Assembly (NCBI RefSeq): GCF_024518835.1
Contig: NZ_JANIGO010000002.1
Location: forward strand, 315,522 to 379,521
DNA: 64,000 bases
Direction of reading: 5' to 3'
Source: Limnobacter humi
GTDB lineage: Bacteria > Pseudomonadota > Gammaproteobacteria > Burkholderiales > Burkholderiaceae_B
The notes below the pieces were generated by a model that saw only the letters and a program-made list of their open reading frames with translations, was not told where the DNA came from and did no database searches. Made by a program: the position numbers and the translations under genes. This document shows positions 55,373 through 63,434 of the stretch, piece by piece (position 1 is the stretch's first letter; every line of letters begins with the position of its first letter).

Positions 55373-56425
55373 AGCCGATTCGAAACGGGCCAGCATTTGG
55401 CCCTTCTCGTCATACAACTCCAACCAGTTGCCCAAGATGTTCCAGCTTCTGACTTCGGACAGGCTTTGAACAAAAGGCCCCTCGACATCGTTGGGTGAAG
55501 TGCAGGCCATGCGGGTGGAAGCCACGGTTGAAAGGCCAAGGCGCTGGCCATCGAGCTGATAACTACCCAAAATGGCATTGCATCCACCGGAGCCACTCAA
55601 GCGTTTGCCATCGGCTTGCAACAGCAACTGAGGTGCGCGTGGCAGCTTCCCCGCATCAATGTCCTGGTCGCCCAGCTTCACCAGGTTCCACACCTGGTTT
55701 TGCAGTTGCGATGGTGTTTTGGGCATGGCGCATTTGGAACCCGCTTTCACATGGTCCAGGCGCAACACAGTCAACGCACTGACATCGCCCTTACCCTGCA
55801 CCAGTTCACCGTACACCGTGGCCACCAGTGTTGACGCACCCTGAGCGCGGGCGTTGGACCAGGCGGCGGACAGTTTGTCGCTTTCGCCTGCAGACGCTAC
55901 ACGGAAGGTTTTGCCAGTGGCGCATTCCGTGAATTGTGCGCCGTCATCGGCCACGGTGAACTCACCATGCAGTGGATGCAAGCGCACGCGCACGGATTCG
56001 GGCTGCGGCAGTCGTTTCAGGCTGTAGTTTAATGGGGACAGAATGTTACGCCCCTCCGTGTCTTGAAGGCGCAAATTGCCATCCGTCTGCACGGCGAAAA
56101 ACAGAGGTCTCTCTTCCTGCCCGCGCAGCGCAATCACAGGGCCAAAAGCCGCTTGTGACCAACGTCCCAGATCGCTTCGCGTGTCTGGGCCCTCGACGCC
56201 TTTGTAGCGGTAAGTCAGTACATAGGTGTGGTCCGGATTGAACGTGACCAAATATTGGATGGCCTGGCAACTGGCGCAGGGCAAATCGCCTTGAAAAGTG
56301 GCTGGCAAAGCACCCAGGGCCCATGGACGGGCGGTCTGCTCAACCGACACAGCAGGCTGCGCAAACGCGGTGTTGGCCAGCGCAATCACAGTACAAGCCA
56401 CAGCAGCATTCATCGTCTTCTTCAT
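55370..56425 (-). CDS. NlpE N-domain plus META-domain envelope protein
   Basis: A 351-residue secreted protein with a signal peptide (MKKTMNAAVACTVIALANTA-). An NlpE N-terminal-like copper-binding-type domain with CASC follows (LPCASCQAIQYLVTFNPDH). A middle region with a lone Cys comes next, and a C-terminal META/HslJ domain (VWNLVKLGDQDIDAG, GSGGCNAILGSY, TRMACTSP). It is an envelope stress or heat-resistance-type protein; the exact function is unknown. ATG 56425 is chosen by the signal peptide; the frame runs 16 codons further. Confidence 0.8.
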   Translation of the reverse strand: MKKTMNAAVACTVIALANTAFAQPAVSVEQTARPWALGALPATFQGDLPCASCQAIQYLVTFNPDHTYVLTYRYKGVEGPDTRSDLGRWSQAAFGPVIALRGQEERPLFFAVQTDGNLRLQDTEGRNILSPLNYSLKRLPQPESVRVRLHPLHGEFTVADDGAQFTECATGKTFRVASAGESDKLSAAWSNARAQGASTLVATVYGELVQGKGDVSALTVLRLDHVKAGSKCAMPKTPSQLQNQVWNLVKLGDQDIDAGKLPRAPQLLLQADGKRLSGSGGCNAILGSYQLDGQRLGLSTVASTRMACTSPNDVEGPFVQSLSEVRSWNILGNWLELYDEKGQMLARFESA

Positions 56426-56522
56426 TGTTGTGGACTCCATTGAAGGGGTTGATCGATTATTGCCTACATCCAAGTCAACGCCTCAGTCAGTAACATGGTG
56501 TACAACAACCGTGGACCCCATC

Positions 56523-57539
56523 ATGTTCATCACGCTGAAACGCGCATCCACAGCCATTCTTGCGGCAGGGTGTTTTGCACAAACCGCCTGCACATCCGAC
56601 TCGGCTTCGACCGCGACCACAACTGGACGCACCAGCGCTGCCGAGGTGAGTTCACTGTGCTTTGAAAACGGATGCGCCGATGCTGTGCCCTTGCTAACGG
56701 TGCCCGATGCCGAAAACATGATCTTCTCCGACAGCGGCCGCCTGTTTGTATCTGGTGGCACTGGGGTGTTTGAGGTGACCCAAGCAGCCACTGGCAAGGC
56801 GAGCGGATTCAGCCTGACAGCATTGAATGAAACCGCTTGCAACTTCACTGGCTTGGCCATTCAACGACAGGTGTTGTATGCCAATTGCGGCGATGGAACG
56901 CTGTGGGCCGCCCGGCTGGATGGCCAACCCATGCGCCTGAACAAAATATTCACCTACAGCGGCGTTGCCTTGACCAACGGCTTGGTAGATGGGCCGGACG
57001 GACGCAGTCTGTATGCGGCGGATGGCCCCTTGTCCAGCAGCGCCCTGCCCTCGCCCAAATTGATTCGGCTTGAACTGGATGTCAGCAACCCCATGGTGGT
57101 GCAACAGCAGTCCACCTGGTTGGATTTGACGGGGCGGTTTCCAAACGGGATACAGCGGCACGGCAATATTCTGTATTTCACCGACTCTGCACCGCCGAAT
57201 CTGGGGCAATTGAATGCGGTGGCTGTGCGAAGCGACGCAAGCGCAGGCACGCCATTTGTGATTGCCACCCTGCCCCAGTTGCCCGATGACTTTTCGATTT
57301 TGCCAGACGGCAGTTATGCAATGACCTATTACCTGACCGGTCAGATTGCGCACATCAGCCCCACCGGTGCTGTGTTGGCGTCAACCACACCGCTGACATT
57401 CTCCACTGGCCCATCGCAAGTGCGGCAGGGCCGTGCACCACTGTTTTCCAGTCAAGATTTGTTGGTCACCGAAAAAGGCATCATTGGTGACAACAATTCG
57501 CCGGTGGGCAACACGCTGACCCTATTTAGAAAAAGATAA
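56523..57539 (+). CDS. Predicted exported beta-propeller protein (SMP-30-like)
   Basis: A 338-residue protein with a signal or lipoprotein leader (TLKRASTAILAAGCF.., a lipobox-like LAAGC or QTAC). The body resembles six-bladed propellers of the SMP-30/gluconolactonase type: IFSDSGRLFVSGG, ALTNGLVDGPDGRSLYAADG, PNGIQRHGNILYFTDS. Function is unknown; a calcium-dependent lactonase is one possibility. It diverges from the NlpE-META gene over 97 bp. Confidence 0.7.
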   Translation: MFITLKRASTAILAAGCFAQTACTSDSASTATTTGRTSAAEVSSLCFENGCADAVPLLTVPDAENMIFSDSGRLFVSGGTGVFEVTQAATGKASGFSLTALNETACNFTGLAIQRQVLYANCGDGTLWAARLDGQPMRLNKIFTYSGVALTNGLVDGPDGRSLYAADGPLSSSALPSPKLIRLELDVSNPMVVQQQSTWLDLTGRFPNGIQRHGNILYFTDSAPPNLGQLNAVAVRSDASAGTPFVIATLPQLPDDFSILPDGSYAMTYYLTGQIAHISPTGAVLASTTPLTFSTGPSQVRQGRAPLFSSQDLLVTEKGIIGDNNSPVGNTLTLFRKR

Positions 57540-57564
57540 CCGCTGCGGTCTGGGTCAGCGCCTG

Positions 57565-57593
57565 TTGTAATGAGAATTATTCTCATTTAATAT
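57565..57593 (+). promoter_or_regulatory. Fur-controlled promoter
   Basis: -35 TTGTAA (57565-57570), 17 bp, -10 TAATAT (57588-57593). The palindrome AATGAGAATTATTCTCATT at 57569-57587 fills the spacer and matches the Fur consensus (ATGAGAAT/ATTCTCAT). Fur-Fe would block RNA polymerase directly. The start codon of the next gene lies about 20-25 nt from the expected transcript start. Confidence 0.85.
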
Positions 57594-57622
57594 GATCTCT
57601 ATCAACCCCGATGGAGATTCAG

Positions 57623-57901
57623 ATGCGCGCCATGGATTGCCCTCTGCTACAAATCGAGCAGATCATGTTTGAAAACCAAGTGCTGACCCGACACTTGGCA
57701 AAGATTCAGGAACGTTGCGCAACACTGCTGTCACAACGTGTTCGGGAAATCAATCAACTCAATCAAGTCATTGAGTTTTTGAGCGATGAATTGCGTCAGC
57801 GGGATCAGCGAATCTGTTTTCTGGAAACCAAACTTCAATCGCTTCGGTTGGCAATCAGTCCTGCGCTGGAACCTGTCATGGATGATCAACGGCGAGAGTG
57901 A
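57623..57901 (+). CDS. Small coiled-coil protein of unknown function, Fur-regulated
   Basis: A 92-residue all-helical protein without signal or membrane segment. Residues 10-75 form heptad-like repeats (FENQVLTRHLAKIQERCATL, INQLNQVIEFLSDELRQRDQ), rich in Leu, Gln and Arg, with three or four Cys. I recognise no family. ATG 57623 has GGAG 7 nt upstream; ATG 57611 is the alternative. A near-perfect Fur promoter drives it, so it is made under iron limitation. The 3' end overlaps the convergent lipoprotein gene by 16 bp. Confidence 0.72.
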   Translation: MRAMDCPLLQIEQIMFENQVLTRHLAKIQERCATLLSQRVREINQLNQVIEFLSDELRQRDQRICFLETKLQSLRLAISPALEPVMDDQRRE

Positions 57902-58566
57902 TAACCAAACTCAAAGTGATGGGCCTCACCGTCCACTGTCACATCCAGACTGAGGTATTGCACCGACCCAGCGGGCAATCGCCGAGCCAGCGTAATTTCA
58001 CCGGCAGAAGTTTCACCCGGTTTCACCACTTTGGGCTTCAAACCCAAACGCTTCAGACGCTCCAGATCATTGTAGGCCCGCTGCACGTCCAACCGATCAT
58101 TGAAACCATCATCAAACCCGGCATTGCCAAACCCAAATCCAAAGCGACCACCATACCCAACGCCAGACTGGTAGAAGGGCGCAATATAACCGGGACCTGG
58201 AAACAGCGACAGGCGATAGCCGTAATAGCTCAACCGGTTTTCAATGTCCTGCAATTGGGCCTCATAACTGAGAACAGGCACGACTTGGCCATTGAGGGTG
58301 ACCGCGACGTTGGCCGGGGAAAACTCCACTGGGTTTTTGCCATGGTTGGTGAAACTCACCATGAACCTTAAATCGTCGAATTGGACCATCTGTGGCGCGC
58401 TGGAGCCCACCTCCACTTCGTGAACTTTTTTGGAACGCAATGACTCAACGCCGTTGTTGAACACCGACACCTGCGTATTGACTGGCTGAGGCCGTACGTC
58501 ATACACCGATGCACAGGCATTCAGCGTCAAGGCCAGAATCGGCATCGCCCACTTGACCAATCTCAT
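57886..58566 (-). CDS. Hypothetical lipoprotein
   Basis: A 226-residue predicted lipoprotein (signal then lipobox LNAC, Cys 18). The mature part is mostly beta-strand (VHEVEVGSSAPQMVQFDDL, FMVSFTNHGKNPVEF) with a Gly/Phe/Tyr-rich middle and a C-terminal strand pair (VQYLSLDVTVDGEAHHFEF). No family recognised; it resembles outer-membrane proteins with an immunoglobulin-like fold. It overlaps the Fur-controlled gene end by 16 bp. Confidence 0.7.
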   Translation of the reverse strand: MRLVKWAMPILALTLNACASVYDVRPQPVNTQVSVFNNGVESLRSKKVHEVEVGSSAPQMVQFDDLRFMVSFTNHGKNPVEFSPANVAVTLNGQVVPVLSYEAQLQDIENRLSYYGYRLSLFPGPGYIAPFYQSGVGYGGRFGFGFGNAGFDDGFNDRLDVQRAYNDLERLKRLGLKPKVVKPGETSAGEITLARRLPAGSVQYLSLDVTVDGEAHHFEFGYHSRR

Positions 58567-58602
58567 TTCAAATACTCCAGACTTCGAATGCAGCTCCCCA
58601 GT

Positions 58603-59344
58603 TTATCGGGGTTTCAACACCGCCGCCATGGGGGCCAAGGCAGCACGCCTCGGGCTTTGAGTGGGCATCACGCCCAAGCCATGCACACCCACGGTGTCGA
58701 TCTGATTCTTAAAACGCGGCACCGGGAATTGGGTGGACGCGTTGGCTGAAAAACTGACCAATTGCGCGCCCAGAACATCGGGGGAATTGTCTTCGAGCTT
58801 GTTTTGCCACCAACATTCAAACACCGCTTTGTCGGCATCCAGTTGCACAATGCCGTAGCCATGCTCCACCCATTCCATGAACTGCACGTAACTGGTAGTA
58901 GTAAGTGGTGGCGGGTTCAAGGCCCGATACGTCCACTTTCAAGGTCCAGTCCCGATCAGCAATCACCTGTTGCTTGCCTTGCTTCACCGTGTCAGACATA
59001 TCAGGCCGGGTGCTGACTCTCCAGCGAACCAGGACTCCGTGGACAGGTGGATTGATGAAGGTCAACCGTGTCCAAAGCATCACACGGTCCGCAAGTGGGT
59101 CGCCGCTGGCCACGCCATGGGCAAACGGCAATGCCAGCAATAGCGGAAAATCAAAGGAAGCGGGCTCTTGCCCAGGCTCAGGCAATGCGCCCGTGAATTC
59201 CAGATTAACGGGGTTTTCAGTGGGTGTGGTGGGTGAGCTTCCATCGCCGGCACCACCGCCAACGGTACCGATCAGTTCATTGTTGCCGCCACAAGCGGTC
59301 AGTGTGCCTGCGGCCAGCACTTTCAATACATCCCTGCGCTTCAT
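58603..59344 (-). pseudogene. PhoD-like phosphatase/phosphodiesterase, internally deleted and frameshifted
   Basis: The first 150 or so codons (from ATG 59344) look like a PhoD-type alkaline phosphatase: a Tat/lipoprotein-like leader (MKRRDVLKVLAAGTLTACGG), then the N-terminal domain AHGVASGDPLADRVMLWTR and SGLEPATTYYYQL. Reading then leaves frame and stops at 58817. A second reading frame, 58603-58920, gives the family's C-terminal end (FMEWVEHGYGIVQLDADKA, PVPRFKNQIDTVGVHGLG). The metallophosphatase core of several hundred residues is missing. So the gene lost its middle with a frameshift near 58880-58910. Confidence 0.75.
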
Positions 59345-59575
59345 GCGATGTCCATGTCATGGGTTTTGATTGATACCACCCAATCGATCCGAATGGATTG
59401 AGGAGATTTTGTAAACAGGTTCCAAATGACAAGTCAAACCCATGATATAAAAATTACACATTGTTGTGTTTTTGTCTGATTTCCTTATTGACGTCCATGA
59501 CAAGCCTGTGACACCTTTATTCGGGCGATAGAGAACGCCTTGCCGATAACGACAAACACCTGACAGGATTGCCCC

Positions 59576-60589
59576 GTGTTGAAATCCACCACCCGCAAAA
59601 AACGCATCGAACCCAAACCGGTGTCCGAAGGCGCCCGACTGGTTGACCAATACTTTGACACGGTGGGTGATTCTTTCCTTCGCCATAGCAAGGCACCAGA
59701 ACCTGAGTTGCTAGAGAACTGGCGACCCAAAATATTCAGCCTGACGCGCCTGAACCCCTGGTATGGCGGCTTGGTCGGGGTGCACCGTCGGCGCATCGGC
59801 GTGGGCAAAGACAAACTGGTGTGGCTGGAAGTGGGCCAGTCCAGCCAACCCACCCTGTTGCTGCTGCATGGTTTTGCTGCGGCCAAAGAGCACTGGCTGC
59901 CGATTGTGCCTTTTCTGGCCGGCTACTTCCGCATCCTCATGCCCGACCTGCCCGGCTGGGGAGAAAGTGGCTTCAACCCGCACAAGCAATATGGCCTGGA
60001 AGACCAGACCGACCGCCTTGCCCATTGGCTGGGCGAGATTGGCGTTCACAAGGTGAATGTGGTGGGCAACTCCATGGGTGGGGCATTGGCCGGTTTGCTG
60101 ACCGCACGGCATCCTCATTTGGTGACCAGCTCGGTGTTGATGGATGCCCTGGGTTTGCCCGGAGAAACCCACACCGAGTTTGTGGATGAATTGTTGCGTG
60201 GTAAAAACAAACTGGTGCCCCGCGACCCAGTGGATGTGATGAAGCTCACCGACCTGGTGTTTCACAACCGGGCCCTGGCTGCATCGGCGGCGTTTTTCTC
60301 AGCCACCGAACTGGTCCACCGGCGCGATGTCAACACCTTCCTGTTTCGAGAAATGCTGAGCCGCAGACCCGACTACACCAAGGCCACGTTTGAAGACATT
60401 GGCACACCAACCCTGGTGATGTGGGGGACAGAAGACAAAGTGCTGCACCCCAGTTGCGCCCACACCTTTGAAAAACTGATCAAGCGGTCAGAGTTGTGCC
60501 TATTTGACAATGTCGGCCACTTGCCCATGATTGAAACGCCTTACATGTGCGCACAGGCCATCAAAACCTTTGTGCGCAAGCACCTGTAA
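59576..60589 (+). CDS. Alpha/beta hydrolase (lipase/esterase-like)
   Basis: A 337-residue hydrolase: oxyanion LLLLHGFAAAKEHW, nucleophile elbow VVGNSMGGALAG (Ser), acid in MWGTEDKVLHP, and His in DNVGHLPMIETP. A basic leader of about 80 residues comes before the fold. The start is a GTG with AGGA 8 nt upstream. The 231 bp before it (59345-59575) show no gene. Substrate unknown; the context of a BVMO-esterase operon suggests ester or lipid metabolism. Confidence 0.87.
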   Translation: MLKSTTRKKRIEPKPVSEGARLVDQYFDTVGDSFLRHSKAPEPELLENWRPKIFSLTRLNPWYGGLVGVHRRRIGVGKDKLVWLEVGQSSQPTLLLLHGFAAAKEHWLPIVPFLAGYFRILMPDLPGWGESGFNPHKQYGLEDQTDRLAHWLGEIGVHKVNVVGNSMGGALAGLLTARHPHLVTSSVLMDALGLPGETHTEFVDELLRGKNKLVPRDPVDVMKLTDLVFHNRALAASAAFFSATELVHRRDVNTFLFREMLSRRPDYTKATFEDIGTPTLVMWGTEDKVLHPSCAHTFEKLIKRSELCLFDNVGHLPMIETPYMCAQAIKTFVRKHL

Positions 60590-60594
60590 GGCAT

Positions 60595-61518
60595 TCAGTC
60601 CCGTACAAATTCAGCAACTTCATACAAGGCCTTGTCGGCAGCGCCGATCAAGGCGTTGAACATCTGAAAGTTGTGCCACATGCGCGGGTAAATCGTGCAG
60701 TGAACCATCACGCCGGCAGCCTTGGCACGGCTTTCCAGCAGCAAGGTGTCATCCAGCAGGATTTCATCTGAACCGCATTGAATCAGCATGCGCGGCAGGC
60801 CTGTCAAATCACCAAACACCGGCGACACCCGGGGATCTGCTGCATCCAACTCACCCCGGTACGCATCACCACCCCGGCGAAGTGGCGCTTCGCTCAGCAT
60901 GGGGTCGTCACGGCGCCGGGTCTGAATCGAATGGGACGACAGCGTCAAATCTACAAACGGTGAAATCAGGATCAGGCCAGCCGGCAACTCCACACCTTGA
61001 TCGCGAAGCTGCTGGGCCATGTGCAAGACCATACCCCCGCCAGCAGAATCGCCAACCAAGAAGGTGGTGGCTGGATCGATGTACTGGTCCATCAATGCCG
61101 CGTACACCGCCAAACCATCGTTGGTGGCTGCCGGGTAGGTGTGCTCGGGCGCGAGTCGGTAGTCCACCAGCACCACCTGCGCCTCACAACGCACAGCCAG
61201 TTCACTGGCCATGGCCATGTGGGTTCGAAGCGACCCTGCGAAAAAAGCACCACCATGCATCAACAACAGGGTTTTGTGGGCAGGTCCATTCTTGGGGGTC
61301 AACAGCGCCACACTGACGTTGCCCAATTGCCGATGCTCAACTGAGCAGTCCGAACGGGTCCAGAACAGGAATGCACCGGCATCCATGGTTTTTCGCAACA
61401 ATGGCAGTGGCAACGGGAACTGAGTCGAACCTTTGAAGGACACCCGGAGTGCGCCACGCACCAGTTTTTCGGACAGCCGTTCAACAGCCGTCATCACAAG
61501 ATTGAGTCGAGCATTCAT
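60595..61518 (-). CDS. Hormone-sensitive-lipase-family esterase (LipR-like)
   Basis: A 307-residue carboxylesterase of the HSL family: LLMHGGAFFAGS (oxyanion), nucleophile LVGDSAGGGMVLH, DYRLAPEHTYPAA, and the His in YPRMWHNFQMF. Its ATG overlaps the stop of the small SDR remnant (ATGA). The BVMO lies upstream. This order (BVMO, SDR, esterase) resembles the mycobacterial mymA-lipR-sadH cluster, where the esterase may cut Baeyer-Villiger esters. Confidence 0.9.
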   Translation of the reverse strand: MNARLNLVMTAVERLSEKLVRGALRVSFKGSTQFPLPLPLLRKTMDAGAFLFWTRSDCSVEHRQLGNVSVALLTPKNGPAHKTLLLMHGGAFFAGSLRTHMAMASELAVRCEAQVVLVDYRLAPEHTYPAATNDGLAVYAALMDQYIDPATTFLVGDSAGGGMVLHMAQQLRDQGVELPAGLILISPFVDLTLSSHSIQTRRRDDPMLSEAPLRRGGDAYRGELDAADPRVSPVFGDLTGLPRMLIQCGSDEILLDDTLLLESRAKAAGVMVHCTIYPRMWHNFQMFNALIGAADKALYEVAEFVRD

Positions 61519-61742
61519 CGTGCATTTTTGGAAAGAGCGTGGATTCGCGCATCGTAGGCTGCGTGCGCACCTTTGTCGAGTTTGTCGAGGATGCGGGTGT
61601 TCCCAGCCAGAAAACTACCCATGTCCACCTGGGCACCCTGTTCACGCAACAGGCGGGCTGTCGTCAGGCCGATGCCACGCGCGGCACCCGTGATGGCAAT
61701 CACCTTGCCAAACAGCGGCGAATGTCGTTTGCGTTTGAACAT
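61515..61742 (-). pseudogene. Shrunken short-chain dehydrogenase (internal in-frame deletion)
   Basis: A 75-residue open frame. Residues 10-37 are a normal SDR beginning (GKVIAITGAARGIGLTTARLL, REQGAQV). The rest (GSFLAGNTRILDKLDKGAH AAYDARIH) resembles the end of such enzymes. The catalytic Ser-Tyr-Lys part, about 150-200 residues, is absent. It keeps its stop overlap (ATGA) with the esterase gene and starts 11 bp after the BVMO, so the deletion preserved the operon frame. It cannot work as an oxidoreductase; a reused cofactor-binding stub is possible but unlikely. Confidence 0.7.
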
Positions 61743-61753
61743 CGTTTGTCTCC

Positions 61754-63268
61754 TCAAGCATGTGTAACGTATTCGTGAATATTGAACCGGCTCAAGCGGC
61801 GCTTCATGTCCAGTGTGCTCCAGGGCCACACCGTGCTATTGCGCCCGTTGCGGTCAATGAAATAGCTGTGGCAACCACCGGCATTCCACACGGTGTTTTC
61901 CAGTGCAGCTTGCACCTGTGCGTTGTAGAGGGCTGTGAGATCAGACCGAGGCTCTATGGTTTTCAGGCTTTTGGCCCGAACCTGTTTCAAGGCATCGAGT
62001 ATGTAATTCAGTTGCGCCTCGATGATGATGAATGCAGACGAACTGACGGCAATGTTGGGACCAAACATGAGAAAAGCATTCGGACATCCCTCCACCAGCG
62101 TGCCCAGGTAGCCCTCGGGGCTGCCCTGCCAAACCTCGGCCATGCTTCGGCCATCACGGCCGTGCACACGCTGCGCAATCGGTGGCTCGGCAATCTCGAA
62201 ACCAGTGCCCAGAATGATGACATCGGCCTGAACCGTGTCGCCGTTTTCGGCAATCAGGGTTTGGCCGTCCACGCCGATTAGCGCACTGGTCAACACCTTC
62301 ACATTGGGTTGAATGAGTGCCGGGTACCACTGGTTGGACTGCAGGACGCGCTTGCAACCCATCACATAATCCGGGGTGAGCTGTGCTCGCAATGTTGGGT
62401 CTTTTACCGTGCGCGCCAGATTCCATTGCGCAATTTTCTGAATATGCTGCATGGCTTTGAGGCTTTGCATGCTGCCATTGAGTGCCTCAAACAGGCCATA
62501 AGTGGCGCCCCGCAGGGCTTGCTGAGTGGTGGGCAAGGCTTTAAACAACAGTTGAACCCAACGGGGCAATGACTGATCGAGTTTGGGCAACACCCATTGC
62601 GGCGTGCGCTGAAACACGGTGAGCTCAGCCACCTTCGGCTGAATGGCTGGAACAAACTGAATGGCCGACGCGCCGGTGCCGATCACAGCCACTCGCTTGC
62701 CGGTCAAATCCACCGCATGGTTCCAGCGGGAGGAATGAAATATCTCGCCCTTGAATTCGGACAATCCGGGAATGTTGGGCAACACTGGCTCGTGCATGGG
62801 TCCGCAAGCCAGAATGATGAACCGACTGCGTAAGGTGTGTGTGGGAGTTTGTACCTCCCACAGATTTGCATCATGTTGCCAGGCCAGACTCAAGGCTTCC
62901 TGGCCAAAATGCACATGGGGCATCACCTTGAAGCGGGCTGCAGTGTCCTGAAGGTATTGTTTAATCTCCGATTGACCAGCGAACAAGCGGCTCCAACGGG
63001 GGTTTGGTGCAAACGAATAGGAATACAGCGCTGAAGGCACATCACAGGCACAGCCCGGGTAAGTATTTTCCCGCCAAACGCCACCCAATTCACTGGCTTT
63101 TTCCAACAACAGAAAATCATCAAAACCCGCCTGCAACAGTCCAATGGCTGCACCAACTCCAGCGAAACCACCCCCAATAATCAGGGTGTGATGAATATGA
63201 TCTTCTGACAGCGGCAGTTGAGGGGTGTCTGCATCAATAGCGGACTGACTTGTTTGGCGTTTTTGCAC
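61754..63268 (-). CDS. Flavin-containing Baeyer-Villiger-type monooxygenase (MymA-like)
   Basis: A 504-residue FAD/NADPH monooxygenase. Features are FAD motif IIGGGFAGVGAAIGLLQ, the BVMO fingerprint FKGEIFHSSRW (F-x-G-x3-H-x3-W), the NADP motif VIGTGASAIQF, and the late ILGTGFE. GTG 63268 has AGG 7 nt upstream and removes an unconserved leader; an ATG at 63334 is also in frame. It is the first gene of the operon with the SDR remnant and esterase and diverges from yhhQ. Confidence 0.87.
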   Translation of the reverse strand: MQKRQTSQSAIDADTPQLPLSEDHIHHTLIIGGGFAGVGAAIGLLQAGFDDFLLLEKASELGGVWRENTYPGCACDVPSALYSYSFAPNPRWSRLFAGQSEIKQYLQDTAARFKVMPHVHFGQEALSLAWQHDANLWEVQTPTHTLRSRFIILACGPMHEPVLPNIPGLSEFKGEIFHSSRWNHAVDLTGKRVAVIGTGASAIQFVPAIQPKVAELTVFQRTPQWVLPKLDQSLPRWVQLLFKALPTTQQALRGATYGLFEALNGSMQSLKAMQHIQKIAQWNLARTVKDPTLRAQLTPDYVMGCKRVLQSNQWYPALIQPNVKVLTSALIGVDGQTLIAENGDTVQADVIILGTGFEIAEPPIAQRVHGRDGRSMAEVWQGSPEGYLGTLVEGCPNAFLMFGPNIAVSSSAFIIIEAQLNYILDALKQVRAKSLKTIEPRSDLTALYNAQVQAALENTVWNAGGCHSYFIDRNGRNSTVWPWSTLDMKRRLSRFNIHEYVTHA

Positions 63269-63434
63269 AATCAACCTGTCGATAAATATCAAACGATTGG
63301 TGGAATAAGACACTGACAGATGCTGGCATTGCAACGTCCGTCTGTCAAACTCCCGAACCTAGTCCGCGGTCGACGGGTCAAATCAGTACAATAAAATCAG
63401 ACAACACACCAACAACAGCATTTCGGGCAACACC

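Noticed and set aside
59345-59575. Spacer of 231 bp searched for a small gene or RNA
   Set aside because: Only short frames without ribosome sites and no convincing hairpin; probably promoter DNA for the hydrolase.
63335-63434. Possible preQ1 riboswitch before the queuosine precursor transporter
   Set aside because: No preQ1-type pseudoknot pattern (short C-rich stem with A-rich tail pairing) could be found.
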